DNA of 64,000 bases from Acanthacorydalis orientalis (taxonomy: Eukaryota; Arthropoda; Insecta; Megaloptera; Corydalidae): positions 33,707,501-33,771,500 of the forward strand of contig CM068317.1 of NCBI GenBank assembly GCA_034766995.1. Direction: 5' to 3'. The first letter of the stretch is position 1. Every line of letters begins with the position of its first letter. This document shows positions 35,706 through 49,620 of the stretch, piece by piece. The translations under genes were made by a program, and so were the position numbers. The notes under the pieces are model-generated. The model was given only the letters and a program-made list of their open reading frames with translations, did no database searches and was not told where the DNA came from.

Positions 35706-36931
35706 TTCGATTAGCCAAAAAGTAATTGAGTTTTTTTTCTATGTTAATGATAGGCGAATTTTTCCTGGGAAACAAAAATTTTATTAAACAATATATTGTC
35801 AAATTTGTTCGATTACCTTTTACCATGTTTCAGACAACTTTATGATTCCGCACTCTTATCTTCTTCAGTTCTTATCTTTTTCGGTAAAAAACAGTTTCAA
35901 GAACGATAATCAACAATGAAGGTTTTACCATTGAAGACATTTGGCAAAGAACGAAATAAATGGTAGTTTGATGGTACTAGGTCTGGCGAATATGGTGTAT
36001 GTGGTAACACATCTCATCCAAGCTGCAACAATTTTTGACGAGTAACCAAATTTGTATGCGGTCTAGCGTTGTTATAGTGAAACACAACATCTTTGCGATT
36101 CATCAATTCTCGAAGCTTCTGTTTGATGGCATCATTTAATTTATCCAGTTGACTGCAGTACACATCCAAATTAATGGTTTGGTCCATTAGAAGCAGCTCA
36201 AAATACATAATATCTTTGAAATCTCAATAGACTGACCGTATAACCTTCCTTTGGTGAATATCTGCTTTTGAAGTGCTTTAAGCAGATTCATCACGCTTGC
36301 TCCACAATTTTTTTCGGTTGACGTTGTTGTGAACGATCCATTTTTCATCGGTTGTTATCAAACGTTTCAAAAATTGATTGTTTTCTTCACGTTTCAAGAG
36401 AGAATCGCAGATATCAATGCGCTTAGTGAGATGATTTTTTTTTTGAGCTCGTGTAGTACGAAAATATCGACCTTACTACCGTATCCAAGTTATTTTAAAT
36501 AATTTTCAACGCTCGATTTCGATATGTTAATATTATCAGCAATCTCTCGTGTCATTAAGCGCTAACTGGATTCGATCAATGCCTTTATTTTGTCATCATC
36601 AACTTCGATTGGCCTTTCTGAGCGTGGTGCATCTTTAACATCAAAATGTCCAGACCGACATTTAGCAAACCAATTTTGACACTTTTCTAGTTCTAAGGCA
36701 TCTTCTCCATACACATCACACAAGTTTTTATGAGCTTGCACAGCCTTTTTTGAAATTGACGACAAAAAAATAATTTTTAACGAAATCGTGCACTTCCTTT
36801 TTTAAAACAAGGTTGAACTGTCAGCTGTAATGTTACATAATTAATTTTCGGTTTAGAATGAAGTTAGTTACATTTCAAGACATTATGTCCAACTATTAGA
36901 AAAAAACGCAATTACTTTTTGGCCAACGCAA
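35706..36931 (-). mobile_element. Near full-length mariner element, inactive
   Basis: The left end is TTCGATTAGCCAAAAAGTAA. The reverse complement of the right end is TTGCGTTGGCCAAAAAGTAA, continuing TTGCGTTTTTT. TA dinucleotides flank both ends (35704-35705 and 36932-36933), a target-site duplication. The consensus of these ends resembles mariner families with TTRGGTTGGCCAAAAAGTAATTGCG termini (cecropia/mellifera type). Length (about 1.23 kb) is close to an intact element, but the transposase gene is broken by stops and frameshifts. It is older than the copy at 25376. Confidence 0.93.
35880..36780 (-). pseudogene. mariner transposase pseudogene, catalytic Asp2 and Asp3 lost
   Basis: The N-terminal part (36562-36765) has the DNA-binding helix-turn-helix sequence (AHKNLCDVYGEDALELEKCQ, then NWFAKCRSGHFDVKD). 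The middle is interrupted by in-frame stops and frameshifts, though LITTDEKW, the first catalytic Asp motif, can still be read. The C-terminal part (36014-36208) has RELMNRKDVVFHYNNARPHT. The family motif is HHDNARPH, so the second catalytic Asp is Asn (codon 36071-36073). A Trp codon has become TGA at 36014-36016. Beyond it YSPDLVPSNYHLF shows the third catalytic Asp (normally PSDYHLF) also changed to Asn (codon 35966-35968). The protein could not be active even if expressed. Confidence 0.9.
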
Positions 36932-37734
<803 letters not shown>

Positions 37735-37835
37735 AATTTATACATACAGATCCCCCACGCTGAAATCTTAGTAGGCCATGGTAGAGGTGGTTCCGTCAAG
37801 TAAAACCCATTATGATACTAAACACAGCTGTGCAA

Positions 37836-37875
37836 CGATTGTCAGTTGTACGTTGGCGTTTGTAGAGCGCAGGTC
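37836..37875 (+). promoter_or_regulatory. Candidate core promoter (Inr plus DPE-like)
   Basis: TCAGTT at 37842-37847 matches the arthropod initiator TCAKTY, which would place +1 at A37844. AGGTCG begins at 37871, +28, close to the downstream promoter element RGWYV expected at +28 to +32 (the best match is shifted by one). No TATA box is clear. It lies in a GC-richer, CpG-containing patch after 130 bases of TA repeat. Confidence 0.35.
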
Positions 37876-37950
37876 GTATAATGCGCGTGCGTTGACGTTC
37901 GCATGAATGATAATGGCGACCGTTATACGGCGGGAGATTTGAATTCACAC
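37844..37950 (+). other. Candidate first (leader) exon of a plus-strand gene
   Basis: From the candidate +1 to a good splice donor (CAC before GTGAGT at 37951). Three overlapping ATGs are present. The one at 37903 opens a 16-codon frame (MNDNGDRYTAGDLNSH) that reaches the donor in phase 0. The others stop at once (IRREI then TGA). If spliced to the acceptor at 49620, the 37903 frame would continue for 16 codons (DSARNFMKLKMSKRRR) and stop. This would be a spliced upstream ORF of 32 codons ahead of the main start at 50065. The exon is inferred from composition, initiator and donor only. Confidence 0.35.
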
Positions 37951-38590
37951 GTGAGTATCGATTTTTGAAAAAATTAACATTTACAAGTGATAATTATAAA
38001 AAGAACAGAACGAAGATTTGTAGACATCAACTCTACTGAAGTCTGAAATTAGTTAGCTGAAGTGCAATAAATGATGTTTTGTGAATTTCCGACATGTGTA
38101 CTAATTGTTAACATTGCTTATTTCTATCGTGTCATATAGAAATTCAAGTCAGTGTTTACTATTAAAAGTGTCGTTTATGAGAAGTTTTGTTTCGATTGTA
38201 ACACTACTCTTAAGGATATTGTCTCATTTGGAAAAAGGTGAGCTAAATACTTAAAAATATATATTTAGGAACGATTTTCGATTGACAAATGTTTACTAAT
38301 AAAGGAATCAGTTTTTGAACTGTTAATGTTGTTTTTTTTTATCGAGAATGATTTGTAAATTGATCATTATTGTGATCAAACATGATGATTCTAATTCAAG
38401 CCATTAAGATGTTATTATCATAACTACGTTTATAAATGTTTAAATAATTATTAAAGAAATAGTAATTATTAATAATGATTTTTATTTTTTTTTAACTTTA
38501 ACAGAAATATGTTGTAGAAAACAATAAGACATCAAGTGTTTTAATATTTATATTTGTAAATTATAAACTTTAATATAAAACTATACATAA

Positions 38591-38591
<1 letters not shown>

Positions 38592-38641
<50 letters not shown>

Positions 38642-38668
38642 CATGTGTGTGTGTGTGCGTGTGTGTGC
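38592..38668. repeat. (TA)n(TG)n compound microsatellite
   Basis: TA run, an ACATACA spacer, then TG repeats with one CG. Confidence 0.97.
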
Positions 38669-39621
38669 ATTGTGCATGTATTTATTAAATATACATAATT
38701 CAAATCAATTTAGACACTTAACTTTGTAATCTATTGAACGTTTACACAAATATTTGCCATTGTGGCGTCAAAAATTCCGTTTTCTAATGAATATTTCATT
38801 AAGTTTCCCATTTCAGTTGTTTACGATGTCCGGTCAACAGTTTTGCGCAATGGAAATATTAATTTTTCATTATTTAAATGAAACATTTCACTAACGTAAT
38901 AATAGTCAACAGCTCCTTATTCCTTTTCAAAATGTGTTTGAAAGCGAATATATTTAAATTAATTTTAATTTAAATTAAGTGGCATACCTGTTATTCTTTT
39001 CAATTAAATGCATTTATGTTTCATATTTCAATTTTATATTTGGTATAAAGCGTATAATCTTCTCTTATTGGATACATATTGTAACTTTTCGATAAAAGAA
39101 CTAAACGTCTTAACAATGAATTCGTATCATTTGAAATAAACAAACCTATATTCGTTGTTGGACTATTACGAGTAAAAAACAGTTAAAAAGAAATCACAAG
39201 TAGGTAAATACTTAAAAAATATTCATATAGATTGATAGATAAAGCGTTACTAATCTTATAGTATATAAATTGGATTTAATTAGACATACTAATAAATAAT
39301 TGATTCTAGAACAAAAAAAAATACATTTTTTAAATTTTATGTAAATAACTTGTAGATTTATTTCTATTATTTAAATTCCAGATCACTTTAAATTATATCG
39401 TCAATTTTGTTAGTATAGTTGTTTTATTACCTATTTTATTACAATTAGAAATTTTTTTTATATTATAACTTACTTTCCTAAATAAATTATCAGTGTTCAT
39501 AAATCGAACAAAGAAGTATCTGATCAAAATGTGGAATAATATATTATTAATTATTTTAATTATTGCTTATTTCCATGGCGAACCACTATCCTAAAAGCTG
39601 TTTCGTACTTAAAATAAAATT

Positions 39622-39671
<50 letters not shown>
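39622..39671. repeat. (TC)n(TA)n compound microsatellite
   Basis: TC repeats to 39644, then TA. Confidence 0.97.
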
Positions 39672-39675
<4 letters not shown>

Positions 39676-40136
39676 CACAATATTATTATTTAAATGATTA
39701 CTTATTATTGTTGTATTTTTATCGAACCATTAAGGTAAAGGTATAACATCTTAATCTGTATCCAATTGATCACGTTATTCTTTTAATTAGTAATTTGAAT
39801 AGCCTTGAATATATTATATAAATACAAAAAAAAAACATGAATACAATTTCTTTATAAATATATTTGGTATGTAACAGCCGGAATAATTCGATCAGTTCCA
39901 TTTTTTGTATTCGATTGCTTTGAAAAATTTTATTTAAATTTTATCGACGTAAAATGTATTACATTGATTTATTTAACAAGTACTACAATTAAGGACATTT
40001 TTCTCAATTGTAGTGTCAGTAAATAAAATAAACAAAAATCTAAAAAGATTTTGTAACAGAAATAGTTTTATGATGTTGAATAGGGTTGTAAGAAAGTAAG
40101 TAAAAACTGTTCGTAAATAAAGTTTATTGCAAATAA

Positions 40137-40268
40137 ATTATAGAGGACCAGTCAGCGATTAAGACTGCTAGACCGTCCAATAAACAAATAAAAAGGAAAA
40201 ATGTCGGATACATTGAAAACAAACCGATAAATATGTCAGTGAAAATAAAGCAACTTGTGAACTTTTAA
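40137..40268 (+). other. Short protein-like open frame with downstream AATAAA (weak)
   Basis: Open from the stop at 40134-40136 to TAA at 40266-40268. It includes EDQSAIKTARPSNKQIKRKN and ends IKQLVNF. ATAG at 40140-40143 could be an acceptor, though its pyrimidine tract is poor. AATAAA lies about 60 bases after the stop. It might be a 3' exon or a repeat fragment. Lys/Asn/Ile-rich frames arise easily in this base composition. Confidence 0.15.
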
Positions 40269-40362
40269 CTTCATCTGCTAGGATTATAAAATTTAATGGT
40301 ATGAAAGATCGAATACACACCGAAAATAAATACACACAGTAACACCTGTATCTGTATGTGTG

Positions 40363-40388
40363 TACATATATTTATATATATTTATATA

Positions 40389-40434
<46 letters not shown>

Positions 40435-40440
40435 TATATA
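40363..40440. repeat. TA-rich microsatellite with TTTATA units
   Basis: ATATATTT units pass into pure TA, with a CA near 40430. Confidence 0.95.
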
Positions 40441-40618
40441 ATTTAAATGTTGGTAAAATAAAAAATTATTCGATTATGGATATTTGGAATAGTTTTTTTT
40501 TAATGTTTTATTTTCAAAATACTAATATTTTCCAGTCAGTCGAATATATTTTTGTTTGAAAAATATAACTAAATAGCAAATTTATAACACTATTGCACTA
40601 TATACTTTGTTTTGGTTA

Positions 40619-40661
40619 ATATATATATTTATATATATATTTATATATATATATATATATA
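40619..40661. repeat. (TA)n microsatellite with TTTATA units
   Basis: Similar TTTATATATA start and TA end to the array at 40363. Confidence 0.95.
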
Positions 40662-41197
40662 CATAAATAAAATTAATATTTAACGCTGCTATAGAAAATC
40701 TAATTTATGTATACGTTTTAAAAATAGCTTGATTTCCATCAAAACACGCACTAAAGTATTAATAATAGTTTAATAATTTCCGAGAATTGGTGCCTAAATG
40801 AACCAGCAAACAAACTTTAATATCTTCTAATATGAACCAATATTTAATCTCTACAAATATGATATACTAAATGAAATACAGTCAGATAAAACGACAAAAA
40901 ATGAGTGTTCATGTTACTTATTAATTTCAACAGCAAAGTGTTACAATTGTATTTTTTTTTATTTGACAAGTATAATAATATAATAATATGTTGGATGTTA
41001 TTTCTGTTTTTGTAGAATTAATTTGTCCTCTATTTTCGTTATTGATTATAAACATTGAGGTATAAATATTTGTTTTAAAATAAAAAAAAATGTTTTTATA
41101 GGAATGTTGCCCTTTGGAAAATTTAAATGAAAATATATCAAAGACTGTAATTTTTTACTTTCAAATAAGTTGAATTAAATAAGCATGGAAAAGTGAT

Positions 41198-41202
<5 letters not shown>

Positions 41203-41270
<68 letters not shown>
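41203..41270. repeat. (TA)n microsatellite
   Basis: Uninterrupted alternating TA. Confidence 0.97.
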
Positions 41271-41273
<3 letters not shown>

Positions 41274-41628
41274 CGCATCCACATATACGTAATGGATTTA
41301 ATGATTAATAAATATGTCATTAAAAGTAGAAACACTATAAGCAAACGTAATTAAGATTGATTTCACTGATAGAAATGCAAACGTATTGAATAAAAACAGA
41401 TATAATTAGTGTATTATGTAATACAAATGTTAATATCCATTAAGAGAATAATCAATTAGACATTTTTTCTGTAATGTTACCTAAATCAGAATTACTTTTC
41501 CATTACTGATGCTGTTTAAATATTTACTCGTCTTCAAACCACAAATATCAATCAATCTATTAACTGGAATGATTTATTAATAAGATCTGACTCCGTAAAT
41601 CGTATGTTCTATATTTGTTCTATGTAGT

Positions 41629-41630
<2 letters not shown>

Positions 41631-41698
<68 letters not shown>

Positions 41699-41700
41699 TA
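41631..41700. repeat. (TA)n microsatellite
   Basis: TA run with one CA near 41692 and a degenerate CACATA tail. Confidence 0.97.
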
Positions 41701-42534
41701 CACATATTTCACATATATACATATAAATGTGTATATATGTATATATGTTTGTTTTTCAGAAGTATAAAAGTCATTTTATCAACTTAATAACCAGTTGTGG
41801 ATCTATACTCTTCATTGTACACTTTTACTAATTTTTAATACTTTATTTAATGTAATACAAATGTTATTGCATTATTAGGATTGTATAACTTTTTTTTCTT
41901 ATATTAAAAAAATCGATAACCACTTAAATGAATAATAGGACGTTCATGTTTGTACAACACCCTAGACTTTAGCTAGAATTAATCGTGAAAGATCATCGAA
42001 GGTCTTAAACCTGTTCCATCATATGCACATTTTTCGATCAGTAACATAAATAGAGATTTGCGAAATACAAGTCATGAACTTCTAGCTCGATGCTGAAGAG
42101 AAGGTCAATTTTAAGCTGCAGTTACTATTAATGGATATTGAAATTTTAAGAGAATGCTTTATACTCTACTTACAGATCTTGAACGTGTGATATTTTTGTA
42201 ATGACGTATTTTTATGTACAGATTTCTATCTATTTCATTTTTATTGTTCTGTACATGTTTCATACCAGTTGTTTATGTACTCACGTGCTAGTGTATCTCA
42301 AATGTATTTGTTATGATTACTTGTATTGATTTTTCAATGAATATAAATTCAATCTAGTTTATAGTATTGATTAATAGATACTTTTTTACATGTTTTATTA
42401 AAAAAAAAGCCATTTTATAATTCATTATAAAAATAAACTAAGAAAAAAATATTATTTCACAGTTATACTCACTATTAAATTGTATTAATCTTATCTATTT
42501 CGGACATTGACTGGTATTAGTTAGTCAATATATC

Positions 42535-42536
<2 letters not shown>

Positions 42537-42591
<55 letters not shown>
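42537..42591. repeat. (TA)n microsatellite
   Basis: Alternating TA followed by a few TATC units. Confidence 0.97.
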
Positions 42592-42595
<4 letters not shown>

Positions 42596-43251
42596 TTATC
42601 TATCTATATGATTTTGTCAGACTTTTTCTGCATAAAATAATAAAGTTAGAAACAATAATTTAAGCATATAATTTACATAGATGCTGTAAAAAAAAACTTT
42701 TTCAAATGCCCATCTTTTGTCTACACAATCATTCGAACGTGATAACTATTCTTATATTAAATCACGAATGATTCAATCGACAACTTATCTACAACCTTCA
42801 TCAAAGACTCTTTAATTGAGACAATGGCTGCATGTCCTGCAGACTATCTCTTCCAGACGAGCAGAAATCTTGAAATATAGAGGTTGTTATACCTAGACCT
42901 CATTATACATTATCACTGAACTGCTTTTTGAAATATAAAATAATTTTAAAAACACATTTATGTCTTACAAGCGAGACATGTTGCTATAATTTTAAATCAT
43001 GATATGTTATCGAGTTCAGTCTAAAGATTTTTATTTTCCGTTATTTTTAAAAATTTCTGTATTCAGATTAAATACTCGCTTTTTTACAGAAGTGTTTAAT
43101 TTCAAAAAATGAATTCATTTTAAACAATTTAAAAAAAAACTTTTTTTAATTATTATTATTACTAGTCATATTTTAGAAACGTTTATAAAACAGACATTTT
43201 AAAATCATTTCATCTATTTCAAACGGAACTCTTTTGAGTATACTTTGTTTG

Positions 43252-43252
<1 letters not shown>

Positions 43253-43301
<49 letters not shown>
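43253..43301. repeat. (TA)n microsatellite
   Basis: Uninterrupted alternating TA. Confidence 0.97.
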
Positions 43302-43304
<3 letters not shown>

Positions 43305-43863
43305 GAATGAACTAAATTCAGAAAAATAAAAAATCTAAATTTAGAAATTAATAAAAGTTACATTTCCTGGAAAATGTAATTCTTAATATGAAGGTAATGC
43401 CATTTTCAATCGGTGACTGAATAAAAAATAAACTACCTAACAATATACTGAATTTCCTGCTCTCTTTACTTATTTCATTTGTAGTAAGAATGCGGACTAC
43501 AGCGTATAAATGTGAAATATAAACAGAATCTAATATTAAGAATAATCCTATGCACATGTAAATGTACATAGATCAAATGGAAGATTAACTAAATTACATT
43601 TTGATTGAAATTCATTGACAAAAACGCAGCACGCATCAAAATGTGTGTGTATGACTTTTGTGGCCGTATTAACACACTTTCACAACTGCAAAAAAAATCG
43701 ATAAGTCGTGTTTCGTTTTACTTAGTGAAAAGTGTCGTGCAATTATATTTCATCTATTTTATTTGTGAATCATTGTTTTGACATAGTTATAATTATATAG
43801 ATATAATTCGTCGTTACAGACAAGTGCGTATAGCACTAATTTTGTTTTAATAACACTTTCGAA

Positions 43864-43871
<8 letters not shown>

Positions 43872-43919
<48 letters not shown>
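43872..43919. repeat. (TA)n microsatellite
   Basis: Uninterrupted alternating TA. Confidence 0.97.
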
Positions 43920-43923
<4 letters not shown>

Positions 43924-45134
43924 GACACTAGTTATTCTTTTCGCCCAAGTCGAAATTTAATACAATAGAATTCAGAATGCGTATGTTGAAATTTGAGTCT
44001 TATGTTTAATTTGTGTGAAATTGTATATATTTAAGAAACATTTGTTGCAATGAGAATTGTTTACGTACTGACGTGGTTTTCACTTTATAATATTATATTT
44101 TTGTGCTTATAATGAAACGTTTGTTCAACGTGCTTTAATTTTACGTTTTTTTTTCTTCTCTATAGAATTAAATTGACGTCTATTAATTTGTATAACAATC
44201 GTTTGTTTTCTTTTTATGGTGTTTTGAACTTGATTTATAGGTTATTGACACTTAATTGGTATTGTTGTAGCAACTTACATAGATGTTTATGAAGCAGGTT
44301 ACTGCTATTACATACATACATACATATATATATATATGTATCTATGTGTGTAATTATTATTACAATGGACATTGGTAAAATATGTAAATTGCAAATATGT
44401 TTCGAAATATGATATACGAAGAAGAGATATAATTTTTAAAAAAATATGTAAATCAATATCATGTTTCAAGTCAACACTTGACTTATTTGTCTCCAAAAAT
44501 AATAACAGCAGAGATAATCATATCCAGGTGATTGACATGTTAAGATACTAATCAGTGTATTATATTTTTAAATCGTTCATTTTTATTTCGAAAAATTATT
44601 CATTTTTACTTCGAAAAGCAAATCGAAAAGAATGTATATCAAATGGAATAATAACCAAATATAAATTCATTACAATATCGTAGTTTGGTTTCTAATTTTT
44701 CACTTTTTATAAAATGAATCTCGATCAACGTGTTGGTTGTTTACAGTCAGTAGTATTATATTTTTATAATAATTTAATTAACAAAGAAATTACAAAGTTG
44801 GGAAAGTCAAAATTTGATAATAAAAATAATCAAACAATAGTTAATATTTTTGTGATGTATTTGCTTAAAAAATACACAAATCTTATAAATTTATAATTGT
44901 TTTTTTCATGAATTTAATTTTATATTAGAAATATATTTTACAAGAGTACTAAACTTGTATATACATTGTACATATATATCTATTAATTTGAGTTCTTAAT
45001 TAATCCATACTTTCATCTGAAGTGATGATGGTAGGCGATAATAAATATCGAGGCGAAATAATATCGAGTCGAGATGGGATTTTTTTTACGACTTAAGTGT
45101 GAAACAACTAAACGAAGGGTCTTCAATTGGGGTA

Positions 45135-45137
<3 letters not shown>

Positions 45138-45197
<60 letters not shown>
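45138..45197. repeat. (TA)n microsatellite
   Basis: Uninterrupted alternating TA. Confidence 0.97.
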
Positions 45198-45199
<2 letters not shown>

Positions 45200-46738
45200 T
45201 AAAAACTTTCATCATGTGAGGTAAGATTTCAAGTATTTGTTTTCATTCCAAGATATGAAAAACAATGGTAAAATTAAGTAAATATTTAAAGTTGATCATT
45301 CTATTGCAGTAGAAATTTAAAATAAAAGATCATGCTTAATTCACTTGATAAAAAAATAGTAACTTTCACTACTATCATATATTTTAATTAACATTTACTT
45401 TTCGCTATTTTTGAAAACACTTTTGTTCTTGATTCCAATATCTTAAAAATATCGAACTTAATAAGTTTACATGTATTCAAGTAATAGGCATATCAGATCG
45501 CTAGTCAATGAGCTTGATTCAAAGTCGAAAGATTCAATATTTATTATATTTTCTATAAAAATTAATTAAATAGATAATAATCTTTGAAATGAATCATGTT
45601 CTCTGTCAAAAAAAGAAATCTTGAATGAATAATAAATAACTTGTGTACGAAAATAGATAAACGATATCGCAAACTAAAAATCAGTGAGATACTTAAATTC
45701 TTTTATTCAATTCTTATTAAACATGTTTATCTAGAATATCAGTTATTTATATAAAGATGTATATAATAAAAATATCACATGAAAATAATTTTATTTGTAA
45801 TTGGATATTAATAAGATTTAAAATGTAAAAAAGTTAAATTCTAAGTGTAGCTAATTACTTCAGTGCAAATTACAACACTTTAATATAATTTATTCGCTTA
45901 CGAATTTCCGCGTTAAAAATGAAACATTTAGCGTTTTAACAAAAAGTAAAATGTTAGTTCCTGTTCCTCAAATTTCATGTTAACTGATTTATCATTTATT
46001 TGAATTCATAAAATATAATTAAACGTACTAATTACTTTTCTAACTTCTGAAACGAATGATAAATATCTACATTTGTCTCACTTTTACACGGAAAAGAAAA
46101 AAAATAAAGCATTTTACTGTATTTACTGTAATCACTTGTATTACCAGCAGTAAAAACAATTCCATTTTCGTAATTATTTCGTGCATTTTGTAAGTATATA
46201 TTTTCAGATATGAAAGCGTTAATGAACAACTGTTTGACAGTAAACTCAATTCAACATAAAACGTGAAGATTATAAATAAATTACTGTGGGATTATAAGTA
46301 AATTGAAAAATAATAATAAAGTTTATATTGGATTATAGATACCGGATGAAGTCACTAATTACAATTGACAGTTTGTTGATGGACGGAAAAATGAAAAAGT
46401 TAATTGAAAATATATGAAGTTCGGTCTTACGTAAAGTATATTTATGAAAAAGAATGGGTAATGAGATATCTCAATATTAAGAGTAATTACTATATTTTGA
46501 CAAAGTGTGTCATTCATACACATGTTGACCCAATACAATATTCAGTGAATTGTCCTGTTTAATTTAATGCAATTTTAATGTTAAAGGAATGATTGTTGCA
46601 TATGAAAAATTGGACATTTGATTCTTATTCTAACATTTTAATTTTTATTCCACATTTTACTGTTTTTTTCATAATTTAAATGATTTTATTTCAAACAGAA
46701 GTACGTTGTAATATTTTTTTTCGACTTTATTATACAGA

Positions 46739-46743
46739 TATAC

Positions 46744-46798
<55 letters not shown>
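46739..46798. repeat. (TA)n microsatellite
   Basis: TA run with two early CA interruptions. Confidence 0.97.
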
Positions 46799-46800
<2 letters not shown>

Positions 46801-47110
46801 TTGAGAAAATAGTAGACCAGACAAGTAACATCCTATGGTAAACGTAAAACTCATCGAATATCACTGAAATAAATTAATTTTCGAATAGTAAACACAAACA
46901 GTCAGACATAGACTAAATAAATCGGTGAAATTGAAATTTCCGTAATTGTAATTAACGGAATTATATAGTGTAATATGAAAGCTAACAGTAATTTTATCAG
47001 TGTTCGTAAGGTCTGCAGGAAGATGTGATACATTTCCTCATATATGGTTAATTTAGCACATCGTTCTATGTTTCTACTCTCATAATTTGTGAAATAACTG
47101 TTTACTTTAT

Positions 47111-47230
<120 letters not shown>

Positions 47231-47533
47231 TATATTTATACATCTTAATATAGACTGGTATTATTAATAACTTTCGTAAACAACAATATCCAATTTGTAC
47301 TTAAGGTTATCACACTACGCGTTATAGATTATGTATACGCAATTCTTTTTCTGTTTTTGAGGTTATACATGTGTGATTATTAATGATGTATGTTTATTAT
47401 GACAAGATATTTTTATATCCGTTCTCGATTGACTAAAACATTGTTATTTTGACAGCGGGAACGATTCTATACATTTAAACCGTCAATCAATTTGTTATAA
47501 TTAAATGTGTATTCTATTGTTGTACTGTTTGTT

Positions 47534-47535
<2 letters not shown>

Positions 47536-47598
<63 letters not shown>

Positions 47599-47602
47599 GT
47601 AT
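47536..47602. repeat. (TA)n(GTAT)n compound microsatellite
   Basis: TA run to about 47586, then four GTAT units. Confidence 0.97.
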
Positions 47603-47813
47603 TGTATATAAGAACATTCATGTAGGTAATTTCGACTGTTCAGACGACTTGTCGTAATAACAATCGACGGAAATATTGTACATAAATATTAATTGTCTAA
47701 ATATGTCATAAAATTAAACACACAATGCTTAAATAAAATGAAGTTGGAGATTTATTGTTAATTCAGATAAGTAACATTAACGAATGTTTATTGTTTTTTT
47801 ATACTCACATATG

Positions 47814-47814
<1 letters not shown>

Positions 47815-47860
<46 letters not shown>
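47815..47860. repeat. (TA)n microsatellite
   Basis: Uninterrupted alternating TA. Confidence 0.97.
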
Positions 47861-47862
<2 letters not shown>

Positions 47863-48825
47863 AAAATATTTGTAATCATTATTAACGACTCATTGCTATA
47901 GAAATATGTCTTTCAGTTTGAACGGCGCAGTAGTTTGTCTTTTTCAGACATTTTCTTGTTTTTTTCTGACATTCATGTCTCACCTATTCATAGGTCTAGA
48001 TATATTTTTAGATATATTCTCTTTTTCTAGATATATTTTTAGGCTGTCATTTATTGATATCCTTTCTACACTTTCTTTGTTGTAATATAACACATCCATT
48101 TATATTTTAAATTCTTATTGTTTTTATGTCTGTATGTTGTATTTATTTTCATAACCTTTCTATATCTCATCTGCTGGAACACGATCATTTTAATACATGA
48201 CTTCATTTTCTTATTTGTTTTGTTTGAAATCTAAATTCCTTGGTTTTAAAATCCATTTTCAGTTCGATATTTAAGGCCAGTTAGAAATGCACTGATAAAA
48301 TAATTTCATATCACAAGGAAATTTATTCTCAGTTTAAATATTTAAGTAGTTTTCTCTAAATATTTTTTTTCTCTTGGTATTTTCTTCAGTAAATAAATCA
48401 TCGTTGCTATTTTTGACAAACGAATGCCTTCCTAGATTACTATTCCCTTTGTATCATTTTCTTCAGACAATCAAATAAATAAAGTTCGTTTTATTGTGGT
48501 TGGGGTTGTTGTTAGTCTATTTTTTAACTAGTATCGTCTAATTTGTGAATCATTTTCTCATCGTTTTGTACTTCTAGAACATTTTCATTGATAAAATCAG
48601 GAAATTGAGATTGTGGAATATTTATTTTTTTTTTTTATATTCTTAGTTAAATTCTGTGATTTAATATTTGGTCCAAAATCCTAGTAATCACTTTTAATGA
48701 CATTAAATCTTCCAGGCTTACCTCTCTATACACTTTACACATATCTTTCAGTTTTATTTTATTTTTTGTTCGGTCATAGACTTTTACAGTGTGGCATTTT
48801 TGTAAATGTTAAAAATAAAATATAA

Positions 48826-48828
<3 letters not shown>

Positions 48829-48863
<35 letters not shown>
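48829..48863. repeat. (TA)n microsatellite, left of the pogo-like MITE
   Basis: Uninterrupted TA about 20 bases before the element. Confidence 0.96.
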
Positions 48864-48866
<3 letters not shown>

Positions 48867-48881
48867 CTACATAAATACATA

Positions 48882-49090
48882 CACAAACAAATTTCGTTTA
48901 GCACTATCTCATTTAACGCTGTTTTCAATATAACGCTCATTGACCTTACAAGCCTTAGAATACAATGAAACTTAGAAATGAACATTATTTGCAATTTTTT
49001 TAAAAATGTATCTACGCATAATTTCAACGCTGTTTCATTTAATGTCCGAATTTCTGGAACGCATGTTGAACAGTAAACGAAGCTTGCCTG
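48882..49090. mobile_element. pogo/Tigger-like MITE relic
   Basis: The right end, read inward on the minus strand, is CAGGCAAGCTTCGTTTAC, directly preceded by TA. The left end CAAACAAATTTCGTTTAGC matches it with only transitions over about 17 bases. Internal phrases CATTTAACGCTGTTTTC, ATATAACGCTCATTGACC and TTTCAACGCTGTTTCATTTAATG are the kind of TTTAACG/ATAACGC sequence found near the ends of pogo/Tigger elements. It is about 209 bases long, non-coding, with TA arrays close on both sides. The boundary on the left is approximate. Confidence 0.55.

Positions 49091-49148
<58 letters not shown>
49091..49148. repeat. (TA)n microsatellite, right of the pogo-like MITE
   Basis: Begins at the MITE terminus, with one TG near 49096. 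Confidence 0.97.
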
Positions 49149-49149
<1 letters not shown>

Positions 49150-49273
49150 TGTGAAAATTCAATAAATGGTTTCAACTGAAAATTTACTTTTTTATTAATC
49201 ATAGAACTATAAATAATCAAAAACACTGCACACTTTTTTTGTTCGTTATACTGAATAGACTTGTGGTAAATTG

Positions 49274-49276
<3 letters not shown>

Positions 49277-49308
<32 letters not shown>
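49277..49308. repeat. (TA)n microsatellite
   Basis: Uninterrupted alternating TA. Confidence 0.96.
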
Positions 49309-49309
<1 letters not shown>

Positions 49310-49620
49310 TATTTTAAAATAACGCATATATTATATTAAAAAAAAATAAAATATTACATTTATTAAATAGATGTAGGTCTTTTTTTAATTGTAAAATGTG
49401 ATAGATAAGATCAGAATGTGGGGATTTTTTATATTGTATGCATATAAATTAAATTGTTTGATTAATGCGATTAAAAATTTATAATGAAATAAGAGCACTT
49501 TTATCAAATGACTGCATTTTTTAATATTTTACTTGTGTTGAGTCGATCAAAATAAAGCTATATTTAGTCAAACAATGCATAGCCATAAATAAATATTGAA
49601 TATGTTTCTATTTGTTTCAG

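Noticed and set aside
48809..49310. Minus-strand frames around the pogo-like MITE
   Set aside because: They consist of TA-array translation joined to non-coding MITE sequence.
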